Below are positions 3,513 to 5,664 of a DNA stretch of 5,664 nucleotides, in pieces. Location: the NCBI GenBank assembly GCA_017395275.1, contig JAFPVN010000097.1:1-5664 (forward strand). Reading direction: 5' to 3'. This stretch comes from Candidatus Methanomethylophilaceae archaeon (GTDB lineage Archaea; Thermoplasmatota; Thermoplasmata; Methanomassiliicoccales; Methanomethylophilaceae). Below the pieces are notes generated by a model. The model saw only the letters and a list, made by a program, of their open reading frames with translations, had not been told where the DNA came from and ran no database searches. The position numbers and the translations under genes are program-made. Each line of letters begins with the position of its first letter. The first letter of the stretch is position 1.

Positions 3513-5664
3513 GGGTACGCTACCGCATCGACATCGACTGCGCGGGATGTGCCAGAGAGGTGGAGGAAGCGGTCTCCGGGATAGAGGAGATCAGCTCCGT
3601 GAGGGTCGATTTCATCAACAAGAGGATGACCGTCGAGGTCGATGACGCCCTCATGGCGGGATACGCCGACATAGAGCGCGAGATCGTCAGGGTGGCCCAT
3701 GCCGCCGAACCCGAATTCCAGATGTGGCCCATGGACGATAGGGCGGAGGAGGACGAGGAGAGGCAGAGGTTCCCCTGGGAACTGATCGTGGGGATCGCAT
3801 TCCTGATTCTAGGACTTCTGTTGGAGCACGTAATCGAGACCGATATCGACGGGAACATCCTCAGATGCGTGTTCCTGGTCGGACTCCTGATAACGGGATA
3901 CGACGTGTTCGTCAAGGCCGCGAGGAACATCCTCGGCAGGAGCTTCCTGGACGAGAACTTCCTGATGGCCATAGCCACCGTCGCCGCGCTCGCCATAGGG
4001 TATTGGACCGAATCCGTAGCGATAATGGTGTTCTACAAGATAGGCGAGTTCTTCGAGGAGCGTGCCGTCATGAGGTCCCGGTCATCCGTCAAGGCCCTCA
4101 TGGGGCTGAAGGTGCCGTATACGACGGTCATCCGCGACGGCACCGAGACGTCCGTCAGGACCGAGACAGTGCACGTGGGCGAGACCATCGTGATAAGGCC
4201 GGGTGAGATGGTGTCGATCGACGGCGTCATCGAATCCGGGGAGAGCTTCATGGACACCAGGGCCATGACCGGCGAACCGGTGCCCAGGCACGTTTCCGAG
4301 GGGGAGGAGGTTCTCAGCGGGTTCGTGAACACGGATTCGGTCATCAGGGTGAGGACCGTCCGTCCCTACGAAGATTCGGCGGCGGCCAAGGTTCTGGCGC
4401 TGATCGAGGACTCCCACAGCAGGAAGTCCAAATCGGAAAGGTTCATCACCACGTTCGCCAAGTATTACACTCCGGCGGTCGTGCTGTGCGCCGCCCTCAT
4501 AGCGGTAATCCCGTCCCTCATCAGTCCGGACGACTGGCTCGGATGGGTGTACAAGGGGATAGTGTTCTTGGTGGTATCCTGCCCCTGCGCACTGGTGCTC
4601 TCGATACCGCTGACATACTTCTGCGGGATAGGCAACGCCTCCCGCCACGGGATACTGGTGAAGGGCAGCGTGCACATCGAGGCCATGTCCAAGGCATCCG
4701 CCGTCGTATTCGACAAGACCGGGACCCTGACCCGCGGCGAGTTCTCCGTCGTGAAGGTGGAGCCCTCGGGAATGTCCGAGGAGGAACTGCTTAGATACGT
4801 GTCTGCGGCGGAATCCGATTCCAACCACCCCATAGCGAGATCCATCTGCTCGTACGCCGGAAGGACGGATGCGCAGGTGACCGGAGGGAAGCACATCTCG
4901 GGGATGGGGATAACCGCCACCGTGGACGGGAAGGAGGTCGCCGTGGGCAACGCGGCACTGATGCAGAGCATCGGCATCGACCTCATCGATCCCGACGTGC
5001 CGGGGACGCACGTGCATGCGGCCGTCGACGGGATCTACGCCGGGCACATCCTGATATCCGATACGCTGAAGCACGATTCCAAGGAAGCGATAGAGAAGCT
5101 CAGGGAGATGGGGATAAGGTCGTACATGCTCACGGGCGACAGCAGGTCCGCCGCCGATGCCATCTCGGGAGAATTGGGACTGGACGGTTTCGAGGCGGAC
5201 CTCCTCCCGGCCGACAAGACCTCCGGGCTCGAGGCCCTGATCGAGGGTTCCGAGGGCAGGACCGTCTTCGTCGGGGACGGAATAAACGACGCCCCCTCGC
5301 TGGCGAGGGCGGACGTCGGTATCGCCATGGGGAACCTCGGTTCCGACGCAGCGATAGAGGCTGCGGACATGGTCATAGTGGACGACCGTCCGTCGAAGGT
5401 GGCCGATGCCGTGGCGATCTCCAGGAGGACGCAGGTCATCGTCATAGAGAACATAGTGTTCGCGCTCGGCGTCAAATTCGCCATACTGGGTCTTACGACG
5501 TTCACCGATCTCATAAGCATGTGGATCGCCATACTCGGCGACGTGGGGGTGCTGATATTGGCCGTCGCCAACGCCACCCGCGCGTTGGGAGGCTTGTCCG
5601 CTCCCGCCGAGGACTGCGGATGCGAAGGCGGATGCCACTGCCATGACGGGGAATGCCATTGCCA
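3509..5664 (+). CDS. P1B-type heavy-metal ATPase (Zn/Cd/Pb exporter), 3' end beyond the window
   Basis: This ATP-driven membrane pump is open for 718 codons with no stop in the window. An N-terminal HMA domain carries DCAGC (C11, C14), followed by an acidic stretch (about 76-86). Membrane helices are visible at about 90-108, 116-134, 152-184 (a pair), 319-340, 350-372 and, near the end, 646-692 (a pair). The ATPase core is complete: TGEP (254-257), C358-P-C360, phosphorylated D402 in DKTGTLT, SNHP (438-441), TGD (542-544) and GDGIND (589-594). K656 and D678 in the last two helices match the Lys/Asp pair of ZntA-like pumps, so Zn(II), Cd(II) or Pb(II) export is likely and Cu(I) unlikely. After the last helix comes a Cys/His-rich tail (C703, C705, C709, H710, C711, H712, C716, H717, C718). 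The start overlaps the repressor stop. The gene is controlled by the upstream operator. Confidence 0.95.
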   Translation, partial: MRVRYRIDIDCAGCAREVEEAVSGIEEISSVRVDFINKRMTVEVDDALMAGYADIEREIVRVAHAAEPEFQMWPMDDRAEEDEERQRFPWELIVGIAFLILGLLLEHVIETDIDGNILRCVFLVGLLITGYDVFVKAARNILGRSFLDENFLMAIATVAALAIGYWTESVAIMVFYKIGEFFEERAVMRSRSSVKALMGLKVPYTTVIRDGTETSVRTETVHVGETIVIRPGEMVSIDGVIESGESFMDTRAMTGEPVPRHVSEGEEVLSGFVNTDSVIRVRTVRPYEDSAAAKVLALIEDSHSRKSKSERFITTFAKYYTPAVVLCAALIAVIPSLISPDDWLGWVYKGIVFLVVSCPCALVLSIPLTYFCGIGNASRHGILVKGSVHIEAMSKASAVVFDKTGTLTRGEFSVVKVEPSGMSEEELLRYVSAAESDSNHPIARSICSYAGRTDAQVTGGKHISGMGITATVDGKEVAVGNAALMQSIGIDLIDPDVPGTHVHAAVDGIYAGHILISDTLKHDSKEAIEKLREMGIRSYMLTGDSRSAADAISGELGLDGFEADLLPADKTSGLEALIEGSEGRTVFVGDGINDAPSLARADVGIAMGNLGSDAAIEAADMVIVDDRPSKVADAVAISRRTQVIVIENIVFALGVKFAILGLTTFTDLISMWIAILGDVGVLILAVANATRALGGLSAPAEDCGCEGGCHCHDGECHC
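5633..5664 (+). repeat. Tandem 21-base repeat encoding CHCHDGE units in the ATPase tail
   Basis: ATGCCACTGCCA (5632-5643) recurs as ATGCCATTGCCA (5653-5664), 11 of 12 bases identical and exactly 21 bases apart. In frame this encodes a 7-residue unit, CHCHDGE, followed by CHC and a codon beginning CA (His or Gln). Only one full unit and part of a second are inside the window, so the copy number is unknown. Confidence 0.55.

Noticed and set aside
4082..5659. A 525-codon minus-strand open frame opposite the ATPase
   Set aside because: It is an antisense shadow of a GC-rich gene: composition is dominated by Gly, Arg, His and Asp with no domain, while the plus strand carries every P1B ATPase motif.

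Overview
The window reads as chromosomal DNA of an archaeon. The signs are a GINS-type replication protein, TATA-box promoters placed about 26 bases before starts (two of them apparently leaderless), a tRNA gene with its own TATA box, and GC-rich third codon positions against AT-rich intergenic patches. The set of families would fit Thermoplasmatota, perhaps a methanogen of the Methanomassiliicoccales type, but that placement is inference from style and not from a marker gene.

Layout. Bases 1-100 hold a short inverted repeat and a weak promoter. A small TIGR04076-like protein starts at 101; its family-length part ends near base 398, but the frame stays open to 583. Bases 584-714 are an AT-rich gap between convergent units and carry a 12-bp-arm palindrome plus extra TGCAAT copies. 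A tRNA-Lys(CTT) with encoded CCA lies on the minus strand (715-791). It diverges from a plus-strand pair with a 5-base gap: a two-CBS-domain protein (915-1397) and a YycJ/WalJ-like metallo-beta-lactamase-fold hydrolase (1403-2158). The hydrolase runs tail to tail into a minus-strand GINS protein (2148-3005), the two overlapping by 11 bases.

The most coherent system is at 3105-5664. It is a metal-resistance operon made of an SmtB/CadC-like ArsR-family repressor (3159-3512) and a P1B-type heavy-metal ATPase (3509 to the window end, incomplete). An archaeal TATA box, a palindromic SmtB-like operator lying over the predicted transcription start, and Shine-Dalgarno sites for both genes are all visible. 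The repressor keeps the full alpha-5 zinc-site pattern and extra cysteines. The pump has an N-terminal HMA domain, the CPC motif, the Lys/Asp pair of Zn/Cd/Pb pumps, and a Cys/His-rich C-terminal tail built on a 7-residue repeat that runs off the window. The likely logic is that metal binding releases the repressor and the pump then exports Zn(II), Cd(II) or Pb(II).

I found no insertion sequence, CRISPR array, attachment site or clearly new multi-gene system. The items most worth a second look are the pump's C-terminal tail, the unexplained AT-rich palindrome cluster, the long Pro/Glu-rich linker in the GINS protein, and the unusual C-terminus of the first gene.
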